Of a stretch of DNA of 64,000 nucleotides, positions 56,409 through 64,000 are shown piece by piece. The notes below the pieces were generated by a model. That model saw nothing but the letters and a program-made list of their open reading frames with translations. It made no database searches and was not told the origin of the DNA. The DNA is from Vibrio rumoiensis (lineage in GTDB: Bacteria; Pseudomonadota; Gammaproteobacteria; Enterobacterales; Vibrionaceae). Where the stretch lies: contig NZ_AP018685.1 of NCBI RefSeq assembly GCF_002218045.2, positions 2,418,001 through 2,482,000 of the forward strand. The letters are read 5' to 3'. Within the stretch, counting starts at the first letter, position 1. Each line of letters opens with the position of its first letter. The position numbers and the translations under genes were made by a program.

Positions 56409-57650
56409 CTATGGCACTTGAAAACAACCCCTGAGTAGATCCCGTTCCCCTTTCCCTATTCCTGCTTTTTTTGCCAGTTCTTCCCATCGTGAAACGGCAG
56501 TGGCTACTTTTTGATAAATATCATGAGCTTTCTTAGCGTCCAATTGAAAGTATTCTGCGACTTCAAAGGCTAGTTCAACCTCAAGAGCATTGCTCACTTC
56601 ATCGATGTTTAGGTGCAAACCTGTAGCATTCGGGGTAGGGTTAATGTCATACGCTGGCGATAATCGCCAACCTGCCGTATCAAAAATGAAACCGTGGTTA
56701 CGTAGATGATCGTCGCTATTGGAAACCATAATATTGAATAGCATACGTACCCAAAGCTGCTCTAGGTCTTCTTGTGTATTTGAGCCGTTCTGGGTAAGGA
56801 ATTCAGCTAGTTCTAGATAGCTTGCACCGTCATCATTACCGTCAAAATAAGACAATTGCGTCATTGCAGAAGTGAAATGAAGCCTTTTACCATCACCTTC
56901 ACGGTCAAACCGCTTGGTAAGAAAAATATGGTGATGCGAACCAATGCTTTCTACCTTTGATTCTGCCATATTAATCCCAGCATCGAGAGCCATTTGGTAA
57001 ACAACAAATTCCCATAGCCCTATGTCATAATCATCATAACGGCTTGGGAATTTAGCCAACCAAAGGGTGTTGTCAACATCTCTCACGGATGCTTTCGGGC
57101 GAGCGCCACCTAGTGATGAACCTGGAGAGATAAGCATGTTAAGCCATTTGAGATAATCTGGGTTATCAAACTCAGGTTTATCCTCCACACCATTTGCTGC
57201 TTGCTGCAGTTCAGTCAGTGATATCATCGCTGGCGCGGCCAAGTCTTCATTTTCATCAAGGAATGGGCCGTCATGCGAGGTACGGAAGCGTAGAGCGCCC
57301 ATACGAAACGAGTCATGCACACCCAATAGATAGTCTGTTTCAAACAGTTTGTTTGCTCTACGTTTTTCGTGACGTGCTATCACCGCTTCTCTGCGCTGCA
57401 TCAGTAATCGGCCCCAGCGATCAGGGCATGAATCCAGAAAGACTTTGAAGTTTCTGTCATCTCCTGAGTGCTGCTCCCCCACGTACAATTGAAGCGCTGG
57501 ATCGATTTGGTATATGTACTTGGAAGCCAGCCACTCCTCGGCGTAATTAAAGCTAAAATGTTCCTTACCGCGAATTACAGAAGACCGTAACATACCTACA
57601 AGCATAGGTTCGCCTGTATCAATCCAACCAGCGTAGACGTAGATTTCCAT
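56409..57650 (-). CDS. HipA-family kinase toxin (locus 2)
   Basis: A 413-aa HipA-like kinase. DSCPDRWGRLLMQRRE, SPGSSLGGARPKASV, LWLAKFPSRYDDYDIGLWE, VSNSDDHLRNHGF (catalytic) and LSPAYDINP (metal) are complete. Likely a growth-arresting Ser/Thr kinase controlled by the HTH gene 13 bp upstream. Full length for this HipA subfamily. Not closely similar to locus 1, so a separate acquisition. Confidence 0.92.
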   Translation of the reverse strand: MEIYVYAGWIDTGEPMLVGMLRSSVIRGKEHFSFNYAEEWLASKYIYQIDPALQLYVGEQHSGDDRNFKVFLDSCPDRWGRLLMQRREAVIARHEKRRANKLFETDYLLGVHDSFRMGALRFRTSHDGPFLDENEDLAAPAMISLTELQQAANGVEDKPEFDNPDYLKWLNMLISPGSSLGGARPKASVRDVDNTLWLAKFPSRYDDYDIGLWEFVVYQMALDAGINMAESKVESIGSHHHIFLTKRFDREGDGKRLHFTSAMTQLSYFDGNDDGASYLELAEFLTQNGSNTQEDLEQLWVRMLFNIMVSNSDDHLRNHGFIFDTAGWRLSPAYDINPTPNATGLHLNIDEVSNALEVELAFEVAEYFQLDAKKAHDIYQKVATAVSRWEELAKKAGIGKGERDLLRGCFQVP

Positions 57651-57663
57651 TCGTTAGCAGTCC

Positions 57664-57981
57664 TTATCGTTTTCTTTGTAATAGCTCTATATCTTGAAGC
57701 TTCCTACCAAGCTCATCATCAAGTGCTACCTTGCCTAGATCCGCTAATAGGTCAAGTACAGCAAGCACATTAACATAGTGGCCGATAGACACTGAAGGAT
57801 CACCTTTAGCTATTTTCCTCAGTGTAGGCTTGGAAATACCAGTCCTCTTGTGCATCATGTCTTGGGTTATTCCTCGGCGCATCATAGCCAACGTTATGTT
57901 CTCGCCCAAGTCATGTAGGATTTTCAGATTCTTCGGGAACACTACCGCCCCGCGCTTAGTCTGAGTGTTTTTGATGATCAT
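57664..57981 (-). CDS. HipB-like HTH antitoxin (locus 2)
   Basis: A 105-aa XRE-type protein with HTH GITQDMMHKRTGISKPTLRK (residues about 38-57) and IAKGDPSVSIGHYVNVLAVL. It should bind and inhibit HipA and autorepress. It precedes the toxin, the classical order. Two inverted-repeat pairs upstream look like its operators, and the first touches the start codon region. Confidence 0.88.
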   Translation of the reverse strand: MIIKNTQTKRGAVVFPKNLKILHDLGENITLAMMRRGITQDMMHKRTGISKPTLRKIAKGDPSVSIGHYVNVLAVLDLLADLGKVALDDELGRKLQDIELLQRKR

Positions 57982-57984
57982 ATT

Positions 57985-58029
57985 GAAACTACACTTTCAC
58001 TTTATGTATTTTAATGAAATTATAGTTTC
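57985..58029. promoter_or_regulatory. Operator candidate 1 of hip locus 2
   Basis: GAAACTA (57985-57991) and TAGTTTC (58023-58029) form an inverted pair immediately upstream of the antitoxin start; TTTCA/TGAAA words fill the space between. Typical position for autorepression. Confidence 0.55.
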
Positions 58030-58103
58030 ATAATTGAGATTGGGTCAATGATATTTTCGACAAATTGAGACTAGAAAACAGGATAGGCATAATATTTAAA
58101 AAG

Positions 58104-58149
58104 GAAACTGCGATTTCATTTAAATGGCACTTTATGAAACCGCAGTTTC
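58104..58149. promoter_or_regulatory. Operator candidate 2 of hip locus 2
   Basis: GAAACTGCG (58104-58112) and CGCAGTTTC (58141-58149) are a perfect 9-bp inverted pair, with an inner TTTCATT and ATGAAA pair. It is about 120 bp upstream of the antitoxin start and shares the GAAACT core with candidate 1, suggesting cooperative looping or a second promoter. Confidence 0.55.
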
Positions 58150-58198
58150 ATTTATACTTTTACTGACAGTGTTTATATCTCACTCTTGTTAGTAGGTT

Positions 58199-58652
58199 TT
58201 AGAAATTCGTATTTTCGCCTTGCGTGTAAATTGTTGGCAAAGCATTTGCTGTATTTATGTAGTTCTTACCATCTTGGGATACGTATGGAAAAGGTGTGTA
58301 ATAAATATAAAACCCATCAGGTAATACTTTCGGGATGCCGCTTATCACGACATCAAATACCCCCTTATCCCCTACTGTTCGGGCAATTAATGATGGTAAA
58401 GGTGCGGTAACTAATGTTGTGTATAATGTTGAAATTTCAGTACCATATCCATACGTATATGCTTCAACTAACTTTCCATCAAGTAGAACTTTACGTTCAG
58501 TGAGTGAGTAAGTCTGTAGTAACAGATTCAGATTGAATATTTAGCCCATTTCTTATCCATTGGCCGTCAATTTGAACTAAAAAGGTTTCCCACGTTGGCT
58601 TATTTTTGAATGCCTGCTCTACTTTAACTTCACCGTACTTCTTAAGGTTCAT
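58199..58652 (-). pseudogene. Frameshifted unknown gene
   Basis: ATG 58652 has GAGG upstream and reads MNLKKYGEVKVEQAFKNKPT, then WETFLVQIDGQWIRNGLNIQ. One frame shift near 58520 moves to LLQTYSLTERKVLLDGKLVE, then TYGYGTEISTLYTTLVTAPL and on to TQGENTNF at a TAA (58199). Joined length about 150 aa. Not recognised; composition fits a phage or secreted small protein. Confidence 0.6.
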
Positions 58653-58676
58653 AACAACCTCGAATCAACGAGGCTG

Positions 58677-58808
58677 TTAGACCAAACAATCCCAAGCTTT
58701 ATACACCGATCGCGCGGCCAAAAACATAGCAATGTAGTGACCAAATTCACTATGCCACTTCACATATCCCTTAGTAGGGACTACGTCTATATTATCCTCA
58801 CTAAGGTA
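58677..58808 (-). pseudogene. C-terminal fragment upstream of the frameshifted gene
   Basis: This reads YLSEDNIDVVPTKGYVKWHS, then EFGHYIAMFLAARSVYKAWD and CLV before TAA. No start; a stop bounds it upstream. It probably belonged to the same former operon as the frameshifted gene. Confidence 0.4.
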
Positions 58809-59175
58809 TTAAAGTGAGACTATCCGCTTTTAGGTATATTTAATTTATTAGCCGAGTAATACGTGGATTTTTCTGTTGTAGAGTAAAGGCCGTTCACAAC
58901 CTCAATGCATCTTTAATTAACACCCTACAAATCCACACTTTAATAAAAACTTAGGTGATTTCTTACATAGCCTTTTTGCATGGTTCTGGACTTAAATTTG
59001 TCAGTGCTTTCAGAATAAATAACAGATTCCAATTCCATGAATATAATAATATACTACTGTCGCTTGCTATGAGAAACGCGGCTTCGGCCCCACTCGTAGA
59101 CAAATGAATTCAAATAGCCCTTTCTCTTCCGCTCATAGAGTATTGATTGCAGGTAGCACGTAATAGAGCCACTAG
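58809..59175. other. Non-coding stretch
   Basis: AT-rich, no credible frame or repeat found. It separates the degraded operon from the second small acidic protein. Confidence 0.4.
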
Positions 59176-59409
59176 CTATAGTGGCTTTTGTCGTTTCTGG
59201 TATTCGTCTTGTTCACCCTTATCAAATTCAATTCGGGAAGAGTCAAAAACATCGGGTCGTTCAACTAGAAAATCGCTATCTGCCTTATCCGCATCTTCCG
59301 AATAAGTCCCCCAACTTTTTTCACTTGCAATAGAGAGTTCATCAGTGTGTGCAGTATGGCTTATTAAGCCTTCTAAAAGGTCTTTTTCTGACAACCGTTT
59401 TTTGCTCAT
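59176..59409 (-). CDS. Small acidic protein, copy 2 of a duplicated gene
   Basis: A 77-aa relative of the protein at 29966-30232. They share MSKKRLSEKDLLEGL, TAH, SEDADKA, SDFLVER and DVFDSSRIEF in the same order. The C-terminus is shorter (DEYQKRQKPL). The upstream sequence (TTTAGATAATTTATAGCATA) is also shared, so promoter and gene moved together. No partner gene is adjacent here either. Confidence 0.7.
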   Translation of the reverse strand: MSKKRLSEKDLLEGLISHTAHTDELSIASEKSWGTYSEDADKADSDFLVERPDVFDSSRIEFDKGEQDEYQKRQKPL

Positions 59410-59555
59410 AATTTACCTCTCGACTCAAAAGTGACTTTAGATAATTTATAGCATAATGATTAGCTATAAATTAGCCCTGAAATAAGGTATGGGGGGCAAA
59501 AACCATGTTAGTAAGAAAATCCCAATTCAAATCTGAGGGATAATTATTTAGACCT

Positions 59556-59645
59556 CTACGCAATACCCTGAATATAACCCTTAGCACTACCAACCGCATG
59601 TTTGAAGCCATTAGTACCGACAGCTGCCCAACTTGTTTTTGACAT
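59556..59645 (-). CDS. Possible 29-aa peptide
   Basis: ATG 59645 reads MSKTSWAAVGTNGFKHAVGS and ends AKGYIQGIA. A purine-rich AAAGAAG lies upstream. The Gly/Ala pattern is protein-like, but the size makes it uncertain. Confidence 0.3.
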   Translation of the reverse strand: MSKTSWAAVGTNGFKHAVGSAKGYIQGIA

Positions 59646-59760
59646 ATCGCTTCTTTGCCCCACTTTGAAATTTGATAGGGCAATCAAATTAACAATGCAA
59701 TATATTGCTAGTAATCACTTAAAAATAACCTATTTGATTCTTCTGCTATCATTAATTTGA

Positions 59761-59960
59761 GTGCGGGTGTCATTGGTGCTTACCTTACCACCCTTGTACT
59801 CAGGGTGCGGGTGTCATTGATGCTTACCTTACCACCCTTGTACTCGAGGATGCCGGACTCGTTACCTTTGTAATAGTTAACATCCTCTGGTCTAAAAGTC
59901 GTAACTCGAAACGCCAATCCGCAGTGCGAGGCGGCATAGGACGTAATCCGCAGAGTTGAT
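59761..59960 (+). ncRNA. Candidate structured RNA upstream of the CRISPR-like array
   Basis: Two 41-bp tandem copies (59761-59801 and 59805-59845, one mismatch) each contain CTTACCTTACCACCC. A hairpin GAGGATG (59846-59852) / CATCCTC (59881-59887) and another CGCC / GGCG (59912-59933) follow. CTTAC...CCAC is complementary to GTGG...GTAAG at the 3' end of the array repeat. It could be a tracr-like or guide-scaffold RNA. Transcription and strand are inferred. Confidence 0.4.
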
Positions 59961-60116
59961 ACCCAATAAAATGCATATTATTTAAAAGCCTTTTTCCAAT
60001 CATAAATTTAACTCATTGTTTTTAGTTGGTTTTTATTCTTATCAAAAATAAAAGGTAAAAATAACAATTTGTAACTAACCTTATGATTATAAAGAAAATA
60101 ACGTCTTTTATGTTCA

Positions 60117-60264
60117 GTGTGCTATCGGGTGTGTGGCTAGTAAGTCTTGAGAGTGGAGCTGCTTTTCGCAGTATAGGTGTGCTATCGGGTGTGTGGCTAG
60201 TAAGTGATCAGCAAATGGGTCATCTTGACGCGCTGCGTGTGCTATCGGGTGTGTGGCTAGTAAG
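60117..60264 (+). CRISPR. Three-repeat CRISPR-like array
   Basis: Three identical 28-bp repeats at 60117-60144, 60177-60204 and 60237-60264, starting GTGTGCTATC and ending GGCTAGTAAG. Two different 32-bp spacers lie at 60145-60176 and 60205-60236. The upstream 100 bp is very AT-rich, like a leader. It ends 36 bp before the ATG of a TnpB/Cas12-like nuclease. Because the 60-bp period is a multiple of three, both strands stay open, but that is not evidence of a protein. Confidence 0.7.
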
Positions 60265-60281
60265 GTTACCCGGTTAACCTT
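60262..60281 (+). promoter_or_regulatory. Hairpin at the end of the array before the nuclease start
   Basis: AAGGTTA (60262-60268) and TAACCTT (60275-60281) flank a 6-nt loop. It overlaps the last three bases of the third repeat and sits 6 bp before the GGAGG ribosome site, so it could separate array processing from nuclease translation. Confidence 0.45.
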
Positions 60282-60300
60282 GTAAATGGAGGTATTTAAA

Positions 60301-61782
60301 ATGCCCAAAACTAGACCGCCAAAAGGAAAGAATGTATGTATTAAAACCTACCGATTTGAACTGCATAACCTTTCTAACAAAAAGAAAAAAACATTACTCC
60401 AAACTTTTAAACAATCTGAAATGGCGTATTACAAAGTGCTGTCGAATTGTGAACAAGACGCCAAAGCTTTACTTAAAATGGAAAGTAAAGTAGAACGTAA
60501 GAAGGGGCTGATAAACATCAGAAAGAAGTTGCAATCCCTTGTTAGGCCCCTACCATTTGGTTCTGCGTTAAAGGCCTCTACAATTGAATCCGTTTTAGCT
60601 CAGGTTAGTTCGTACGTGGAGCTTACACTTTCTGGCCAAGAGGCATCCTTCCACACAACACTCCCTGATATTATTGACTATAACCACTGGCTCAATGAGT
60701 TATGCCTATCATCCGATGAAGAAATCGAAACCGAAGCCCGTAATAATCTGACCTCTCTGCGTAACCCTAGACATCGGCCTCTGACGTTTGAAAAATACCG
60801 AATCTCTGATGGGTTTATGATAAACAGAGATGACAAAGGTAGATTGTTCGCCTTTCTTAACCTCTGGAGTGCGAAAGATAAGCGAGCAGAGCCGTTGGAA
60901 TTGGATATGATAGATACCAGAGAAAATAAAAGAGTTAAATGCAAAACATCTACAGGTATGCTCGTACCTTTATCCTGCTCGCCGACCCAATTGAACGCAC
61001 TAGAGCAAGGTCAAGCTAAAGTAGCCAAGTTAATAGCAACAGCCGACGAACGATTCTTTTTAATGGTTAGTGTTACCTTCTATATAAAAAAACGCAGCCC
61101 TGAGACTGTTATGGGGATCGATCGTGGTATTAAAGAAATTGCGGCTTATTCAGTTAGAGATCCGATATCGGGGGCTATCATTTTTACCGGATCATGCACA
61201 GGTAAGCACCTTAAAAAACACCAGCAGATCTATGAGGAAAAGCAGAAAAACAATCAAAAATTAGGAAAACGGTTTATCGATGCCTATTCTAATTACACCA
61301 TTAACTTAATGCATCATCTCGCCAACGAAATTACCGACATTGCAGATAAGTACAATTGCCAAGTTGTGTTAGAGGACTTGTCTAACCTAAAAAACAACCC
61401 GAAAATGAAACGGAAACCTTTTACGAAGAGAAATAATTATTCTCGCATCCTATCTCGTCAACAATATGGGCGACTTGAAACGCTCCTGAAATATAAATTG
61501 GCAATGAAGGGCCTCCCTGAGCCGAAGTTTGTTAATGCCGCATACACGAGTCAGTGCTGCCCTGCCTGTGGCCATACAGATAAAAATAACCGACATGATC
61601 GTTCTTTTTCATGTACAAACTCAATATGTCAGTATCAAGAGCATGCCGACATAGTTGGGGCGAACAATATTGCAGGTAAACACATTCATTTTAAACACAT
61701 CAAAAGTTTGATCGTTAAAGGAGAGAAATTACCTCATGATCTGAAATATAATCATTGGATAAAGGATAACCTTAGACTTTAA
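60301..61782 (+). CDS. TnpB/Cas12-like RuvC nuclease
   Basis: A 493-aa protein from ATG 60301, with GGAGG at 60288-60292. The C-terminal half holds the split RuvC fold: VMGIDRGIKEIAAYSV (RuvC-I Asp), CQVVLEDLSNLK (RuvC-II Glu), a zinc ribbon CCPACGHTDKN with SFSCTNSIC, and HADIVGANNIAG (RuvC-III Asp). The N-terminal 250 residues are basic and helical, as in TnpB/Cas12 wedge and REC parts. It is larger than typical TnpB (about 400 aa) and similar to small type V-U effectors. It would cut DNA guided by RNA; the adjacent array suggests crRNA guides. No TnpA transposase or cas1/cas2 is nearby. Confidence 0.85.
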   Translation: MPKTRPPKGKNVCIKTYRFELHNLSNKKKKTLLQTFKQSEMAYYKVLSNCEQDAKALLKMESKVERKKGLINIRKKLQSLVRPLPFGSALKASTIESVLAQVSSYVELTLSGQEASFHTTLPDIIDYNHWLNELCLSSDEEIETEARNNLTSLRNPRHRPLTFEKYRISDGFMINRDDKGRLFAFLNLWSAKDKRAEPLELDMIDTRENKRVKCKTSTGMLVPLSCSPTQLNALEQGQAKVAKLIATADERFFLMVSVTFYIKKRSPETVMGIDRGIKEIAAYSVRDPISGAIIFTGSCTGKHLKKHQQIYEEKQKNNQKLGKRFIDAYSNYTINLMHHLANEITDIADKYNCQVVLEDLSNLKNNPKMKRKPFTKRNNYSRILSRQQYGRLETLLKYKLAMKGLPEPKFVNAAYTSQCCPACGHTDKNNRHDRSFSCTNSICQYQEHADIVGANNIAGKHIHFKHIKSLIVKGEKLPHDLKYNHWIKDNLRL

Positions 61783-63171
61783 TGAGCAACTTAACTTAAA
61801 TAAATCGAAACGTTTTTCGTCCCAAAGCGAAAAAATCGCCAAAGGCACATTCAATGAAGCTGAGCAGCAAAATACCCTTCCTAAAACCAAGCCAAAGCAT
61901 CATAAAAAAGGTCGAAAACCTCTCCCTAAGGAGCTTGATAGAGAAGTGATTCAACATCAGTTGAATACGCCTTATTGTGGCTGCTGTGACGCTCCTTTGC
62001 ATGAATGTGGCAAAGAAGTCTCAGAAGAACTCAAAATTATTCCTCAAAAAGTCACTGTGATCCGCCATGAACGCACTAAGTACGCATGTCGACAATGTGA
62101 AAAGACTCAAACTAGTAGCAAAATCATTACGGCGCCAAAACCCGCGAGTATGATCCCCAAAAGTATCGGCAGCGCCGATGCTTTTGCCGCCATCGTAACA
62201 GCAAAATATGTGGATGCCTTACCGCTTTATCGTCAAGTTGACATCCTTAATCGTTCCGGTATCGATATTAGCCGCAGCACACTGGCTAATTGGTGCATTC
62301 AGCTTGGCAGCAAAAGCCAAATGATCATTGATGCTATGAAACATAAGCTACTACAAGAAGGGATCATTTGTGCAGATGAAACTACGGTTCAAGTGCTACG
62401 AGAAGAAGACCGTGCCGCTCAATTAAAATCTTATATGTGGGTGTATCGAAGTGGTGAGTTTACCGACTCTCCGGTTGTTATCTACGATTACCAACCAAGC
62501 CGTGCCGCCGCCTGTGCTAAAGATTTTTTAGGGCATTATAATGGTTACTTATTAAGTGATGGTTATGCCGCTTATGACAGCTTAGAGCATGTCACTCAAG
62601 CGGCTTGCCTTGCTCATGTAAGACGAAAATTCACAGATGCGCAGAAAGCGAGACCAAGCAAAAGGCAGGAAAAATAGAGAAGGCACTGAATTTTATCGCT
62701 AAGCTCTACAAAATAGAAAAAGAGACCAAAACCTTATCCCGCAGTGATCGGCAAGCTGTCAGAGAAGAGAATGCACAACCTATTTGGGAGGAGTTTCACC
62801 AATGGTTGCTTCAAGCTCAAAGTACCGCTTTACCAAAAAGTGCGATAGGAAAGGCGATCAACTATACGTTAAATCAATGGCCAAAACTCCTCACTTATAT
62901 GAAAGATGGAGATATCAGTATTGATAAGAACGTAACCGAGCGTGATATCCGTCCGTTTACAACGGGACGGAAAAACTGGATGTTTTCAACATCAGTAGGA
63001 GGTGCCAAAGCGAGCGCCAATTTATACAGTCTAGTAATGACTTGCCGGGCAAATGATATTAACCCTTATTATTACTTACAACATCTCTTTACTGAGCTAC
63101 CGAAGCGTCAGCCTACCGATGATCTTACCGATTTAATGCCTTGGAACGTCAATATCAGTGAAGCCGAATAA
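61783..63171 (+). pseudogene. IS66 TnpC transposase, 5'-truncated and frameshifted
   Basis: The first frame carries the zinc-binding and catalytic parts (CGCCDAPLHECGKEV; ADAFAAIVTAKYVDALPLYR; ICADETTVQVL; YLLSDGYAAYDSL; AHVRRKFTDAQKA). A shift near 62650 moves to the second frame (KQKAGKIEKALNFIAKLYKI, then DGDISIDKNVTERDIRPFTT and SASANL-like KASANLYSLVMTCRAN). Without the N-terminus and with a shift it is not functional. Confidence 0.88.
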
Positions 63172-63198
63172 GGCTTCACCGGTTAATTGCGCGTTTAC
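61783..63198 (+). mobile_element. Truncated IS66-family element
   Basis: The right part of an IS66 element. TnpC similarity begins right after the nuclease stop (NEQLNLNKSKRF) and the right end is GCGCGTTTAC at about 63198. The left end and the tnpA/tnpB accessory genes are missing, so the TnpB-like module or a deletion has replaced them. Confidence 0.8.
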
Positions 63199-63321
63199 GA
63201 GTAAACTTATCAGCCAGTAGAAAGGCCACTTCAATTGAAATGACCTTTTTCTTATAAATTTATTCACAATCATATATATCTGCTTTCTATAAGTATGAAA
63301 GTAAAAAATAATGACTTTATT

Positions 63322-64000
63322 TTATAATACTTGTAACGGTTCAACCGTTGTCTCTAACACTGGCATCGAACTATTACGACTGCCCCATGTACGTAAAAAT
63401 GTTTTCAATTTTTCTGAACACGGTTTTGAAAATAGTTCGCTAGGCGGACCTTGTTCTTCAACCTTTCCATCGGCTAAAAAGATGATCTTATCTGAGACTT
63501 GGGCGGCAAAACTCATTTCATGTGTCACGATCACCATAGTCATACCTTCTTTCGATAACTCGGTGATCACTTTTAGTACCTCTCCAACTAACTCCGGATC
63601 TAAAGCTGATGTAGGCTCATCAAACAACATAATTTTGGGTTCCGTAGCCAGAGCCCTAGCAATAGCAACTCGCTGTTGCTGCCCACCAGATAACTGATTC
63701 GGGTAATAATCCTGCTTCTCTAACATCCCCACTTTATCTAACATTTTTCTTGCCAACTCTTCGGCTTTTTCTTTCTGCATTTTTTTGACAAGAAGTAATG
63801 ATTTAGTAACGTTCTTTAAAACCGTTAAATGAGGCCATAAATTAAAATGTTGAAAAACCATACAAACATCGGATAAATCCCTTTGAACAAATTTAGGTGA
63901 TGCTAATAAATAATTGCCTTGGCTATCCGTCCCATACCCAATTAATTTTCCATTAACTCTCACTTCACCTTCATTATACTGCTCAAGAAAATTCATGCAT
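63322..64000 (-). CDS. Polar amino-acid ABC transporter ATPase (partial)
   Basis: About 226 residues of an ABC ATPase of the GlnQ/HisP class; the Walker A lies past the right edge. The visible part begins RCMNFLEQYNEGEVRVNG, then has a Q-loop VFQHFNLWPHLTVLKNV, signature LSGGQQQRVAIARALA, Walker B MLFDEPTSALDPELV and switch VTHEMSFA. It energises uptake of polar amino acids with partners outside the window. Extends to base 64000. Confidence 0.93.
   Translation of the reverse strand, partial: CMNFLEQYNEGEVRVNGKLIGYGTDSQGNYLLASPKFVQRDLSDVCMVFQHFNLWPHLTVLKNVTKSLLLVKKMQKEKAEELARKMLDKVGMLEKQDYYPNQLSGGQQQRVAIARALATEPKIMLFDEPTSALDPELVGEVLKVITELSKEGMTMVIVTHEMSFAAQVSDKIIFLADGKVEEQGPPSELFSKPCSEKLKTFLRTWGSRNSSMPVLETTVEPLQVL

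Noticed and set aside
60117..60264. Classification as type I-F CRISPR because of 28-bp repeats and 32-bp spacers
   Set aside because: The repeat sequence is unlike I-F repeats, lacks their clear palindrome, and no csy/cas genes are present.
60083..60277. 64-aa frame on each strand with a repeated VLSGVWLVS / LLATHPIAH motif
   Set aside because: The repetition is explained by a 60-bp repeat-plus-spacer period, which is a multiple of three. No ribosome site or family supports a protein.
60301..61782. Plain IS200/IS605 TnpB without CRISPR link
   Set aside because: Not fully excluded, but there is no TnpA, the protein is longer than usual TnpB, and a regular repeat-spacer array sits just upstream, which plain TnpB elements lack.
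1..64000. tRNA and rRNA genes
   Set aside because: No cloverleaf or rRNA signature sequence was recognised in any gap; a dedicated scan was not possible here.

Overview
The window is most likely Vibrionaceae chromosome (a Vibrio or close relative). It is AT-rich and carries typical gammaproteobacterial housekeeping genes (groES-groEL, secB, gpsA, cysE, yibN, gpmI, envC), an SgrR-type regulator, and a wza-wzb-wzc plus YjbH polysaccharide export block of the kind found in vibrios. Species cannot be fixed from sequence alone.

Layout. 1-12 kb: end of an MDR oxidoreductase, an MgtC-like membrane protein, a ModF-like double ATPase, group II intron A, a fructose-type PTS IIBC plus shikimate-dehydrogenase-like pair divergent from an SgrR-family regulator, group II intron B, and a metallophosphoesterase. 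12.8-23.5 kb: conserved core genes, with a dispersed GC-rich repeat family in the gaps between them. 23.8-26 kb: group II intron C, a near-copy of A whose maturase gene is broken by three small deletions. 26-30.3 kb: an accessory patch with a tightly coupled three-gene operon (TIGR04255-like, HTH, unknown) and two unknown genes. 30.5-41.8 kb: DHH phosphoesterase, ugd, wecA, then wza-wzb-wzc, a lipoprotein and a YjbH-like protein; together these cover UDP-glucuronate supply, lipid-linked initiation and export, but the window holds no later glycosyltransferases. 42.2-53.2 kb: an integrated element with a long overlapping operon (HTH protein, unknown, two tyrosine-recombinase-like proteins, unknown, a possible clamp-fold protein), interrupted by an IS30 element and divergent from an arm-domain integrase. 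53.2-58.2 kb: two HipA-type toxin-antitoxin loci plus remnants of further hipA/hipB. 58.2-63.2 kb: broken genes, a structured non-coding stretch, a three-repeat CRISPR-like array, a TnpB/Cas12-like RuvC nuclease, and a truncated, frameshifted IS66. 63.3 kb to the end: a polar amino-acid ABC ATPase running off the window.

The most interesting locus is 59.76-61.78 kb. Three identical 28-bp repeats with two different 32-bp spacers end 36 bp upstream of a 493-aa protein with all three RuvC acidic motifs and a zinc ribbon. A tandemly duplicated, structured segment lies about 270 bp upstream of the array and has limited complementarity to the repeat. No cas1, cas2 or other cas gene is present. This looks like a minimal single-effector, type V-U-like system derived from a TnpB transposon nuclease, but that reading is inference. 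The 42-53 kb element and the 26.2-28.5 kb operon are the next best candidates for undescribed systems.
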